This document shows positions 1-10,819 of a DNA stretch of 64,000 nucleotides, one piece after another. This DNA is from Protea cynaroides (Eukaryota; Streptophyta; Magnoliopsida; Proteales; Proteaceae), in the NCBI GenBank assembly GCA_028583415.1, contig CM053275.1:83694278-83758277 (forward strand). The letters run 5' to 3'. How positions within the stretch are numbered: the first letter of the stretch is position 1; each line of letters begins with the position of its first letter. The notes below the pieces were generated by a model, which made no database searches, was not told the origin of the DNA, and was given only the letters and a program-made list of their open reading frames with translations. Position numbers and translations under genes: made by a program.

Positions 1-976
1 GTTGGATCGGTCAGTAAACGGTGGGATCTCTTCTGGACTGTCAGATCGGTCAGATCCCATCAGTGAAACTCGGCTTCAATGCGATCCCTAAGATTGGAAT
101 CATCGGCGACGGTGTATCATGTGCGCGCAACACCGAATCACAGATCTGATTTCGTGCAGCGTGAAACAAAGTTATACGATGTCTCCAGCCAATGAGAAGG
201 CTCGCGCATGAATTTGAGCGTGATTTCTGCGCAACACCATAGCCGCCTTTCTGTGAACCCTCGATCTAGAATCTTGCAGTCGTGGCTTGATCCGAGCCAT
301 CCATATCGAATATGCCCCTTTGAAAATGACTAAAATACCCCTGTGAATGAGTGGTAATGCCTTGTAAGTCAAATTTTTTCTAGTAGGGTCCGAAACTTTT
401 TCTTCTCTTCGGCATTTCATCGAACGACTAAGGTGCATGCCGATGGCTTGCGTTGGCTTGCGGCGCGCACGCGCGACGGTGCTGCTTGCGCTGTGCTGCT
501 GCGCTGTGTGGCATAGCACGGCGCGGCATGGCCTTGCGCGCGGCATGCTGCTGCGCACGGCATGTTGCTGTGCTGCCGTGCTGTGCGCATGGCTTTGCTT
601 GTGCGTGGCTCCCCCCATGTGCGGCACCTGCTGTGCTGTGCGCATGGGCTTGCTTGCATGGCCTGCTGGCCTGGTGCCGCAGGCATCTGCCGTGCTGGCC
701 TGGGCTGGCTGCCATGCTGACCAGGCCACCCAAGGTGGGACCCACCTGGTCCCCACCCACTCTCTCTCCTTAGTTTCTCTCTCTTCTTTTTCTCTCTTCT
801 TATTTGGACTTTCTTATCAACTTTCTTCATTTGTTCTCTCACATCAACTATTGTTAGAGTACTGTCCCAGTCATCATGTCTGCCAGCGGGACTTCAGACA
901 CTCTCTCTCCTCCATATCACTTTGTCAACTCAGAATTGCCAACAATGACAATCTCAACTTGGCCAAGGTTCCAACA
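1..976 (-). repeat. 3' LTR of copia-1 (partial)
   Basis: This stretch matches 7461-8463 almost base for base, with small indels. It ends at 976 in ccaaca, so the LTR begins TGTTGG on the minus strand, directly beside a polypurine tract. The first about 1.1 kb of the LTR (counterpart of 6343-7460) lies outside the window. It contains a GC-rich block (about 430-760) that is open in several frames on both strands, and a pyrimidine-rich tract (about 760-850). I treat those open frames as compositional. Confidence 0.9.
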
Positions 977-1210
977 ATCTCCCCCTTTGAAATTGTTGGC
1001 AACCCATATTACATCAGATGACTGCACACATCCTTTCTCCCCCTTTGACAACAAGTCTCAAAGGACATATAAACAGAAATACTCCCCCTTTGTAGGTACT
1101 TCCCCTTCATATGAACTCCCCTTACATAGCCTCACCTGTAGGAGTGCCCACCGCATCTTTCCAATCCTACAGATGAAAGATGATGCTATGTAGGCGTCAA
1201 CTCCCCCTGC
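977..1210 (-). promoter_or_regulatory. Array of polypurine tracts before the copia-1 3' LTR
   Basis: On the minus strand AAAGGGGGAG-type tracts occur at about 978-989, 1038-1048, 1081-1091 and, shorter, near 1201-1207. The one at 977-989 abuts the LTR and is the likely primer for plus-strand DNA synthesis. Repeated polypurine tracts in this position are a described Sirevirus feature. The remaining bases hold no convincing ORF. Confidence 0.7.
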
Positions 1211-1221
1211 ACATGTGTCAT

Positions 1222-2912
1222 CTACAGTGTGCCAATAGTCACCACTCCTAGCTGGTCTCTGAGTTTCTCAAAGGAGTCCTTTGGAAGAGCCTTGGTGAAG
1301 ATGTCTGCCACCTGGTCTGCTATAGGAACAAAATCCAGTCTCACTTCCCCTTCAAGAACCTTGTCCTTCAAATAATGATATCTTATATCAATGTTTTTGG
1401 TTCTTGAGTGTTGCACCGGATTCTTGGAGATGTTAATTGCACTCATGTTGTCACATTTGATGACCACTGGCTCCTCACAAGTAACACTGAAATCTGACAT
1501 CTGTCTTTTCATCCAGATTACTTGAGTGCATGTAGTTACCGCTACTATGTACTCTGCCTCTGCTGTAGATAAGGAAACAGATTCCTGTTTCTTGCTGTGC
1601 CATGCTATTAAGCTCTCTCTCAAAAAGAATGCACCACCACTAGTGCTCTTTCTGTCATCATTGCTACCAGCCCAGTCTGCATTTGAAAATGCTGTCAAAG
1701 TGAAACTTCCAATCTTTAGATACCACAATCCATAGTCTGTTGTGCCTTTCAAATATCTGAGTATTCTCTTCACTGCCATCAGATGAGTCTCCTTTGGACA
1801 AGCCTGGAATTTGGCCACCAGGCATACTACTTGCAAAATATCAGGCCTTGAAGCTGTCAAGTATAGTAAACTGCCAATCATTGACCTATACAATGTCTGA
1901 TCAACTCTTGGTGAATCATCTTCTGAGCTCAGCTTGATATTCACTGTCATTGGTGTCCCCACTGGTTTACAGTCCTCCATCACAAATTTCTTCAACATCT
2001 CCTTGGTATACTTCATTTGAGAGATGAAGATGCCATTTTGCCTCTGCCATTTTGCCTCTGCTGAACTTGTAGACCCAAAAAATAGGATAACTCCCCTAGC
2101 ATAGACATCTCAAACTCTGTCCTCATTTTCTCAACAAATTTCTTACATAGCTTGTCACAATGTCCTCCGAAGATGATGTCATCCACATAGACCACAACTA
2201 CCAGCTGACTACTATCTTCTGTCATGACATACAGATTGCTGTCCACTATTCCCCTTCGCAAACCCAATTGATGCAGATAAGTGTCCAGTCTTGAATACCA
2301 GGCTCTTGGAGCTTGCTTCATCCCATATAAGGCCTTCTTCAGTTTGCACACCTTATCGCCATCATCACAAAGCTGAAAACCCTCAGGTTGCTCAACATAC
2401 ACTTCTTCTTCAAGGTTACCATTTAAAAATACAAATTTGACATCCATTTGGTACACCTTGAAGCCTTTGTGAGCTGCCAGAGCTAAGAACATTTTGATGG
2501 ACTCAAGTCTAGCCATTGGAGCAAAAGTCTCCTCAAAGTCAATTCCTTCCACTTGGGCATAACCTTTACACACCAGTCTGGCCTTGTTCCTGACCACCTT
2601 TCCATCTTCATTCAACTTGTTTCTAAAGACCCATTTTGTGCCAATGACATTTTTGTCTGTTGGTCTTGGAACTAACTCCCATTTGTTATTCTTTTCAATT
2701 TGATCAAGCTCTTCATTCATGGCTTTCATCCAGTTCTCATCATTACCAGCTTCATGTACAGTCTTGGGTTCCACTTCAGACAATAAGGAGAAAGTAGCTG
2801 TCTTCATTCTCCTGGTCTGCATCCCAGCATTGGGATCTCCAATTACTTGATGATTTGGATGAATCCTTAACCATTTGTTGTCCTTTGGTCTTCCATCCTT
2901 TTGCATTTCCAC
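1222..2912 (-). pseudogene. copia-1 reverse transcriptase and RNase H (frameshifted)
   Basis: The 2013-2912 frame carries the copia RT: a KWVFRNKLNEDG-like fingers segment, VYQMDVKFVFLNG with the first catalytic Asp, and VVVYVDDIIFG with the YVDD active site. The 1222-2016 frame carries the end of RT and RNase H, with ADWAG, the STAEAEY segment holding the catalytic Glu, a KCDN Asp, and the ending VADIFTKALP that is usual for copia RNase H. The frames are split by a tandem duplication of a 14-bp unit (gccattttgcctct) at about 2029-2057. The usual AF in VKTAFLNG is VF here. The coding strand ends at the stop at 1222. Confidence 0.9.
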
Positions 2913-2948
2913 CTCAACCTCTTGTAATTCTGATTCTACCTCTGATTG

Positions 2949-3788
2949 TTATCCCTTTTCAGCTGTCACTGTTTCATTATCTTCAAGTTCTTCAAACACT
3001 GTACTTTCTGGCTTAGCTCTCTTGGAGTAGGGTAATTGTTCATCAATTCTGACATCAGAACTTTCAACCACCCTTTTTAGTCTCTTGTTGTAACATCTGT
3101 AAGCCTTGCTTTTGAAAGAGTATCCTAAAAAGATGCCTTCATCAGATCTGTCGTCAAACTTGCCAAGATTCTCTTCCTTCCTCTTGATGTAACACTTTGA
3201 ACCAAAAACTATGAGATACTTCACTGTAGCTTTCCTCCCAAACCACAATCCATAAGATGTTTTGTTGTCATGAGGCCTTAGTAGACATCTGTTGGTGATA
3301 TGCACTGCAGTATAGATGCTTTCTCTCCAGAAATGTTTTGCTGTGTTATTTTCTGCCATCATAGTTCTAGCCATTTCTTGCACTGTTCTGTTCTTTCTTT
3401 CAACCACTCCATTTTACTGAGGTGTTCTGGTTGCTGAATGTTGAATTCTGATCCCACTTTCATTGCAGAATTTGGTGAATTCATTCCATGTAAATTCTTT
3501 GCCTTGATCAGACCTTAAACACTTAATTGTGTTTCCTGTCTCATTTTCCACTCTCTTCTTGAATGCTTTGAACTTGTCAAGAGCTTCAGTTTTGTCCTTC
3601 AGAAAGATCACCCAGGTCCTCCTAGAGTACTCATCAATAAATAAGATAAAGTATCTTTCTCCTCCAATGGCTTGGGTTCTCATGGGCCCACACAAGTCTG
3701 TGTGAATTAGGTCAAGTGGCTTGCTGAATGAAACTCCTTTGACTTGTATGTTGCTCTTGCCTGCTTTCCTTTCTGACATGGTCCACAT
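2949..3788 (-). pseudogene. copia-1 integrase catalytic core (one internal stop)
   Basis: The frame contains LIHTDLCGPM with the first catalytic Asp, CLRSDQGKEF with the second, and MVERKNRTVQ with the catalytic Glu, which is the DD35E core of copia integrase. It is followed by the GLWFGRKATV and GYSFKSKAYRCYN segments typical of the copia integrase C-terminal region. TAA at 3414-3416 interrupts the QQNG motif just before the Glu (CAA to TAA), and another TAA at 2949-2951 closes the frame before RT. Both can arise from one C-to-T change. The 5' end overlaps the preceding frame through a frameshift near 3740-3770. Confidence 0.88.
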
Positions 3789-5095
3789 ACATGATTTTCT
3801 GGAACCTTCAAAATGGGAAGATCTCTCACTGACTCTTGTCTACTTATCTTGGCAAGGTTCTTAAAATTAATGTGCCCCAGCCTTCTGTGCCACAACCAGT
3901 TCTCATCATCCTGACTCATCAAACATTTGTTGTCATTGGTCTCTGAGAGAACATATAAGTTGCCTCCAGTTCTGATTCCATGTGCCACAGTCTTTCCCTT
4001 TTCAATACTTTTAACTGCACAACCATTTTTGGTGAAAGTCACTTCATTACCCTGATCACAGATCTGACTGACACTCAGAAGATTATGTTTTAGGCCATTG
4101 ACATACAATACATTATGAGATTTCAATTTTCCACTATTGATGTTAAGAGTTCCTCTTCCTTCAATTCTTGCACCATCGTTATTTCCAATTCTAACTGATC
4201 CACTTTCTTCAGTATTTAGACTTGAGAAAATTTCTTTATTGTCTGTCATGTGAGTGGAGCATCCACTATCAAGAATCCATGGCAAGGGCCTACTGTTGGC
4301 CTTAAAGGCCGCCTGCACAATGAAGGATGTATTGTTTTTCTTCTTGTTTTTCTCAACCCATATTGCCTTTTCTTTCACTGTAATGGGTTTTCTAACTCTT
4401 TCTTCCATAACCCTTTCTTCTCTCTGAGCTTGTCTCCTGGGAGGATTTCTTCTGACATTCCTTCTAGGTTGTCTTTGAGATGGAAGGATGGTTTGGCAAT
4501 ATCTGGCTATGTATCCAAACTTTTGACACCTGAAGCATTCAATTATGTCTTCAACTAAAGGTGCAAATCTATTTCTACTTGTAAACACTGGCTGTATGAT
4601 TTGTCTTCTGCACTTTGCAACTCTGTGTCCATAACCATTACACCCATAGCAGTATCCTTTGAAGCTGTCTCCTTTCCTGAATTTGTTTACTGTTGTAAAA
4701 CCTTCTTTGTCAGTGTTGTTCTTCAAGTAATTTTCAGCACTTGACTTCTTTTGTTTTGCCTTAACAAAAACAATGGGGTCCTCAGCAAACCCTTTGCCCT
4801 TAGTTTTCTCTATCATCTGCTCTTCATATCCAAGTCCTATCTTATTATGAGAGGATCTTTGATAACTTAAGATTTCATCAAACACATTTTCTTCTTCTTC
4901 AGTCTCTTGGTCAGACACCAATGGAGATGAGGTAGTAGCTTCTTTGTAACTTTTCTTTTTCTTCATATACTCTGCAAGCTCTGTTTCTAATCTCAGAATT
5001 TCTTCCTCAAGCTTTGCACACTCATTTGTTTTTAAGGATAAAGCATTTTCGAGATCATTTTCAGTCTTCTTTGCTTCTTCATTTGAGATTTTCAA
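3707..5095 (-). pseudogene. copia-1 Gag C-terminal part, protease and integrase zinc domain
   Basis: The 462-codon frame opens with a Glu/Lys-rich coiled coil (residues about 1-50). Two zinc-knuckle motifs follow, CYGCNGYGHRVAKC and CFRCQKFGYIARYC; in the second the His is replaced by Tyr. Protease is marked by WILDSGCSTHMT with the D-S-G active site. LWHRRLGHINFKNL (GAG-pre-integrase, two His) and CGPCQKGKQ complete the HHCC zinc-binding domain of integrase. The frame then shifts into the integrase core frame at about 3740-3770. A second knuckle cluster behind a coiled coil, after the Gag knuckle near 5500, fits the extended Gag of Sireviruses. Confidence 0.88.
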
Positions 5096-5133
5096 AGTAC
5101 TTATGAGCTTAGTTGCTTCATTGTACTTGTCAT

Positions 5134-6266
5134 TTAATCTTTTGTTCTTCTTCCTTTCATCTTTGAGATTTGTAAGGGCTGAGTATAGTTCAGCTTCAAG
5201 ATTGGCCTCATCTTCAAGATCATCTTTCCTTTGGCAGCTTCATTGTCCTCAAGCATTTCATCAAATCTGACCAAGGACAAGCATTTCATCAAATCTGACC
5301 ATGAACAGAGTCTCACAGTCATCTTCCTCCTCTGACTCATCTGAGGATTGATTCTTCTTGGTCAACAGACTTCTCCTTTTTTGTATGAATTTTCTTTTAC
5401 CTTTCTTGTCATGACTCTCCTTGGGGTCTTCATCATCAGAGTCATATACTCTTCCTTTCTTTTGACATTTTGATGCAAAGTGTCCTAGTCCTCCACAGTT
5501 GAAACATTTCAGTGTTGACTTTCCTTTATATTTATCACTTCTCTTCTTAAGCCTTCTGGAAAGATAGGCTATCAATTCATCATCTGAGTCATCAGACTCA
5601 CTCATCTCTTTTGCTTTTGACTTTTCACTTGGTTCTTTGATCTTCAACTTTTTCATGGCTTCAAAAGCTGCTTCCTTCTCTGTAGGGATTTCATCAACCA
5701 TTCTCATTTCATAGGTCGTCAGAATACCATGTAAATCATCAGTGGTCAGAGATCCAAGGTGTCCATCTCTTCAAGCACTGATACCTTGGCATTATATAGT
5801 TTGGGCAAGGTCCTTAGGATTTTCTTGACAACATGTATCTCCTTTATCTCTTCACCCAGTTGAGATAGAACTCAATGGTTTATCCTTCAGACATCTTCAG
5901 ACTCTCAAACTGAGATCTCAGAATTTGTAACTTAGCCTCTTTTATCTTGTTATCTCCTTCATGCACACTTTTCAGTTTGTCCCAAATTTCTTTGGAGGTA
6001 GGACAGCTGATGACTCTGGTGAGCTCATTGCTAACAAGAGATGCTAGAAGAGCTGTGACTGCTTTAGCTTCATTTTCCCTTCTTTTTATTTCTACTGCAT
6101 CTGTGATGTCTTCTGTGGGATGTGTGTATCCATTCTTTGCTGCCAGCCAGACTCCATAGCCTTGAGATATAAGGTATGCTTCCATCCTGACTTTCCATAC
6201 ACTATAGTTTGATCCGTCAAACAGAGGAATTCTTTCATGCCTGTGGTTATCTTCATTGAATGCCAT
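5134..6266 (-). pseudogene. copia-1 Gag N-terminal region (several frameshifts and stops)
   Basis: ATG at 6266 lies 77 bases inside the PBS-side LTR edge and starts MAFNEDNHRHERIPLFDG, followed by NYSVWKVRMEAYL, a conserved start of copia Gag. The first frame (5880-6266) contains the NELTRVISCPTSKEIWDKL segment. After a degenerate stretch (5710-5880) the frame 5261-5707 resumes with acidic/Ser-rich sequence and the zinc knuckle CFNCGGLGHFASKC. A short direct duplication around 5255-5301 (aagcatttcatcaaatctgacca) adds to the disruption. Together with the next frames it was once one polyprotein. Confidence 0.85.
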
Positions 6267-6326
6267 TTTTACAGCCTCTCACTTTTGTCTGTACCCGAAG
6301 TTGTTAGTCTTCCTCTCTAGGGAACT

Positions 6327-6342
6327 CGACTCTGATATCAAT
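6327..6342 (-). other. copia-1 primer-binding site
   Basis: Just inside the LTR edge the minus strand reads TTGATATCAGAGTC, matching the initiator tRNA-Met PBS consensus TTGGTATCAGAGC with a few differences. Two or three bases separate it from the LTR end at 6343. Confidence 0.75.
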
Positions 6343-8463
6343 TGTGATTCCCAGGTTGACATTGAGAGGGGGGGGGGGTGAATCAGTACCCACTAAAAAT
6401 CTTCCCAACTATGTGAGTTCTGTCCTGATTGATTGAACACTGCTGCCTTGAGCTGTCTATCTTAGCTGTGCTGCCTTGAGCTGACTAGTTCACATATCTA
6501 TTCATTTACACACTTCGTGTAACACACCATGCCACACACCTACATGTATCCATACCAGAGGCTTGGCCTACCTAGTGTGTACACCCAGACCTGTAACCCA
6601 CGCACTTCACATACACAACAAAAATATTCACATCCACATGACACACCATATAACGTGGTTCACCTATCACATATTGTGATGGCTACTCCACGGGGTAATA
6701 CCCTAACCAGGGTTTCGTATTATACCCAATACGCTACTTTAATAGTTTTCTGCTGCTACAATAACTTGGTGCTATACCACCAATGTAATCCAAGCTGCAA
6801 CTTGGAATTCTGGGCAACTACCCTCGATCTTGTCAAGCCCCAACTTGACAGGTTACAATGAAATTAATATGGAACGTGTACAAACCCTTCCCAACATAAT
6901 GCATCTCACAACATAAGGTTTGCGTGCGTGATTACCTTCCCAGCGTGATCATAGCAAGTTTGGTGCTCACAAAATAGATGTTCCAAGCTCTCCAGTAGTG
7001 ATAGATACGCTTCTTCAATAGAATGAAACTTCGACATTCTTCTAATGCATCTTGCACACCATCATTCACATCAAGCTATCACTCATGCTCACACTTCCCT
7101 CAAAACTACTCAAATACTCATGTATATTAGATGGAAGAAGGTGGAAAGGGATTTTTTCTTCAAAGAAAGCCCCAAATCCCTTTTCCCCCAAAACCCATAG
7201 CTCAGCTCTTCTAAAACCTTGTTTCTTCATTCTAACCGATTCTACTCGAAGAGAGAAGCTTGTGGGCTTTTGAATCGCCTCAATCGGAGATCGGACGGCC
7301 AAGATATGGCCATCTGAAGTTCGACCGATCAGATTATTCCAAAAGGAATCTTCTGGGCTGATTCCATGCGGCGCGAAGCACCGTAGCGCGCCCGCCTCTA
7401 ACCCACCGTACATCGTTGTCGAACTTCTATTGGCGGAGAAGGAATCAATTGAATAAGACCGTTGGATCGGTCAGTAAACGGTGGGATCTCTTCTGGACCA
7501 TCAGATCGGTCAGATCCCGTCAGCGAGACTCGGCTTCAATGCGATCCCTAAGATTGGAATCATCGGCGACGGTGTATCATGTACGCAACACCGAATCACA
7601 GATCTGATTCCATGCAGCGCGAAACACAGTTATACGATGTCTCCAACCAATGAGAAGGCTCGCGCAGGAATCTGAGCTCGATTTCTGTGCAACACCATAG
7701 CCCGCCATTCTGTGAACCCTCGATCTAGAATCTTGCAGTCGTGGCTTGATCCGAGCCATCCATATCGAATATGCCCCTTTAAAAATGACTAAAATACCCC
7801 TGTGAATGAGTGGTAATGCCCTGTAAGTCGAATTTTTTCTAGTAAGGTCCGAAACTTTTTCTTCTCTGCGGTATTTCGTCGAATGACTGAGGTGCATGCC
7901 GATTGCTTACGTTGGCTTGCGGCGCAAGCGCGGCGGTGTTGCTTGCGCTGTGCTGCTGCACTGTGTGGCGTAGCACGACACGGCATGGCCTTGCGCGCGG
8001 TATGCTGCAGCGCACGGCATGCTGCTGTGCGCGACATGCTGCTGTGCTGCCGTGCTGTGCGCATGGCTTTGCTTGTGCGTGGCTCCCCCCATGTGCGGCA
8101 CCTGCTGTGATGTGCGCATGGGCTTGCTTGCATGGCCTACTGGCCTGGTGTCGCGGGCATCTTCCGTGCTGGCCTGGGATGGCTGCCATGCTGGCCAGGC
8201 CACCCAAGGTGGGACCCACCTGGTCCCCACCCACTCTCTCTCCTCTTTATCTCTCCTTAATTTCTCTCTCTTCTTTCTCTCTCTTCTTATTTGGACTTTC
8301 TTATCAACTTTCTTCATTTGTTCTCTCACATCAACTGCTGTTAGAGCACTGTCCCAGTCATCATGTTTACCAACGGAACTTCAGACACTCTCTCTCCTCC
8401 ATATCACTTTGTCAACTCAGAGTTGCCAACAATGACAATCTCAACTTGGCCAAGGTTCCAACA
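6343..8463 (-). repeat. 5' LTR of copia-1 (complete, 2.1 kb)
   Basis: Bounded by TG at 6343 and CA at 8463 on the plus strand, beside the PBS. The stretch 7461-8463 is the counterpart of the left LTR at 1-976. An 11-base run of G lies at about 6367-6377. The LTR holds a GC-rich block (about 7880-8240) rich in gctgctgtgc- and gcgcatgg-like words, open in several frames on both strands and duplicated in the left LTR at about 430-760. I see no convincing gene in it. Confidence 0.88.
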
Positions 8464-8628
8464 AAAAGGAATGACACCCAGGGAGTTCGGACTTCTCCAT
8501 TCAGTATGATGATGTCAAGGGTTGTGGTAGATGTGGTTAAGCAAGAGAATCTTGCTAGGCCGACGATGGATGCTGTGAAACCTACATGCAAATTTCAGGG
8601 ATGAAATTTCTTTTAAGGGTGGGGGAGT
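8464..8628 (+). mobile_element. gypsy-4: 3' end of internal region of a Ty3/gypsy element
   Basis: This 165-base remnant ends in a polypurine tract (aagggtgggggagt, about 8615-8628) immediately before an LTR starting TGTAAGACCC. It is the last piece of a plus-strand gypsy element whose upstream part was separated by insertion of copia-1. A gatgaaatttcttttaaggg-like sequence before the LTR is common at the 3' end of plant chromovirus internal regions. Confidence 0.7.
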
Positions 8629-10819
8629 TGTAAGACCCGCACTCCATGAACCCGATCTAAACCTTTAATTCATGTCGTAACAAGTCTTCCAATCATTATC
8701 GGGCCAGACGGGATGAGCGGATGATAATTAGGTACGAAAATGGTCCTAAAAGTATGATATTTTTCATACCGGTCTATGGTAAAGGTCGATGGTACCGGTC
8801 GATCGGTATGTCTGCGCGGGCGGACTGGTTAAATCCAGAAACGAATCTCTGTGGGTCCTACTTTCTAAATCTCCAGCCTAAGGACTTTCCTAACGTAAGA
8901 AAACTTCCTAAACTTTATCCTAGTCTATTTAAGGACCCTTAAACCTCCTTAGAACTCTTTCATTGATCCTCACAAACCATAGAGAGGAGAAAGAGATCGA
9001 AGAAGGACAAAGAGCTAAGGAAGGAGGGAGAGGAGCCGCCGTTTGCCATTGGACGAAGAACACCATAATTGCGAACCAATGGTAAGTGCTTGAACTTTCC
9101 TCTAAGTTTAGCATTATAGATGATTAGTCATGAATTGATCAATACCATGCAAGGAGAGGTATTGATCTAAAACCCTTAAATTTGTCGTCAAACCCTAATA
9201 CAGTCGATGAACCCTAGGTTCGCCTTCTAGGCTAAGGATCATTGAAACTAGGACTTGAACGGAACATGAAACAACTCAAACTCGTTGCTCAGGCCTAGAA
9301 TGCATAGGAGAAACCCTAGAACCAATAGGGGATGACCGACGGAAGGCAAACACTGAGTTGATGGTCTTCCAGAGGCAAACCGGTCGACCATACCAGTCAT
9401 ACCATATGCGACCGATACTGCGATCGATACCTCTCGGAGATTGGTCTGTGGGGGACCGATCAACCATACCGGTCGCACCTTTCCCTATAGTGTCGCGATC
9501 GATACTTGCTACCGGTACTTGCGACTTGTAAGCATTGTGAGGGGTATATTTTGATCCAGTTGGTTTTTCGGCCAACGTAAACCCTAAGAAACTAATTATA
9601 ATTCAACCCTAACATCATGTAGGACCTTGTGATAGTGAGTTTGGATTCTGTGACGCAGAGCAAGCTAGCAATCAAGCGTCAGGTAAGAGAATCGGACCTA
9701 AACCCTAATAACTTACTAACAGTAAAACGTTGTTAATAATTATGATTCTGTGGAATGGTATATGTGCATACTTGCATGTCATCTTTACTTTCAGTTATTA
9801 TATTGATTATGCATACTCGCTATGCTAGGATGTGATTGTTTTCGTTGGTGTGTGAAATGGCAAAGGCCTGGGATCTGGGATCATTCCTCACACTAGCACC
9901 TTTTCGTATCGCTTTTGTCTTAGCATGCTTGGTGCGGGTAGGGTATCAGGGGGAGGAAGTGGCACTGTGGTCTCTGCCTGGCCACTAGACTTTGGCCTTA
10001 TCTCTATGTCGTATGGAGTTGTGCTGGGATAGGACTTACTGTGATGACATATAGGATTGGTTAGTTGCGAGCCCAGTTTGTAAGCCCTCGCCAAAAGGGG
10101 CTTACGTGTTGGTATGGGTAGGGCATCAGGGGAAGTGTTGGCAGTGTTTAATCCTGACACTTTAGCTATATCTCTATTCCATGGTGGGTGCATGTGGGAC
10201 GCCAGTGGTGTTTGATCCATTGGGAGGACTCACACACTCGTGTATAGAGGTGCGGTGGCCGCCAATCCTTTCTATAACACATTACTAACTTAAAATCAGA
10301 CCATAATGTGAATGATACTCATGCATGATGTGTGTTGCATTGTCTGATTTTCTTACTGAGCTAAGTTGTAAGCTCACCCTTGTGTACACACTATTTTTAG
10401 ATGTTGATGCAGGTTACACTGTGGAGGACTACATGGATGCTCCAGTATATGGAGGTACTACTGCCTTAGAAGTGCAAGTAGGGGAGCACGAGTATGACGC
10501 CTCATGCGAGTGCCCTTTTTACATGTACCTTTAGGATATTTAATTTGTTTATTTTATTTATTTTCTGTTGGATTTATAATTGGGATGTAATGATAATTAT
10601 TTATGTTTTGCTATTTTGAATAATTGGATAATTTATTTATCAATAGAAGTACTCAGTTCATTTAATTTAAAACTTTCGCTATATTTAATTATATTCTGAT
10701 AATGGTTATGTGCAATGGTTTGTATGAGTGGACACGGTCTTATTGAGATCCTGATGTGAACCGTTGGTTCAGTGATGGTTCACTTACACTTCTGGTTCAG
10801 CCAGAATTGGGGTGTAACA
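8629..10819 (+). repeat. gypsy-4 LTR (subfamily B, 2191 bp)
   Basis: Starts TGTAAGACCCGCACTCC and ends GGGGTGTAACA. The same subfamily recurs as split LTR C (17419-36235) and as the solo LTR at 31737-34072. A TATA-like ctatttaagg lies at about 8926-8936. Palindromic words of the ACCGGTCGACCGGT type cluster at about 8770-8825 and 9370-9510. A 44-codon ORF sits near the 3' end (10400-10534), followed by AT-rich DNA. The five bases after 10819 (gatgc) would be the target duplication, whose partner lies outside the window. Confidence 0.88.
10400..10534 (+). CDS. LTR-borne 44-codon ORF, subfamily B copy
   Basis: No known family recognised. The module begins DVDAGYTVEDYMDAPVYG and ends DASCECPFYMYL-stop. 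Six LTRs here carry a module of exactly 44 codons with the stop in the same place (this one, 32019-32153, 35817-35951, 45838-45972, 54751-54885) or nearly so (27727-27849). Between this copy and the gypsy-2 copy the shared AGYTVEDYM stretch differs at six third-codon positions, all synonymous, which suggests selection on the peptide. It can be read from an upstream ATG at 10325, but the conserved part starts just after a splice-acceptor-like TTTTTAG. Whether it is translated is unknown. Confidence 0.4.
   Translation, partial: DVDAGYTVEDYMDAPVYGGTTALEVQVGEHEYDASCECPFYMYL

Larger units (their letters stand above)
1..8463 (-). mobile_element. copia-1: Sirevirus-like Ty1/copia retrotransposon, left end cut by window
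   Basis: Domain order read on the minus strand from 6266 to 1222 is Gag, protease, integrase, reverse transcriptase, RNase H, which is the Ty1/copia order. Long LTRs (2.1 kb for the complete right copy) flank it. A tRNA-Met type PBS lies inside the right LTR and a polypurine tract beside the left LTR. Multiple zinc knuckles plus a coiled coil in an extended Gag, and several polypurine tracts before the 3' LTR, are known traits of Sireviruses. The two LTRs match closely over the shared kilobase (about 95% by eye), but the polyprotein has stops and frameshifts. The target duplication would start at 8464; its partner lies outside the window. Confidence 0.9.

Noticed and set aside
172..1021. Overlapping 140-194 codon ORFs on both strands at the left edge, repeated at 7577-8604
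   Set aside because: They lie inside the two copia-1 LTRs, overlap in many frames and follow from a GC-rich low-complexity block; no domain seen.
6529..7273. ORFs between 6529 and 7413 as host exons
   Set aside because: They lie in the copia-1 5' LTR between the mapped TG and CA ends; no protein family recognised.
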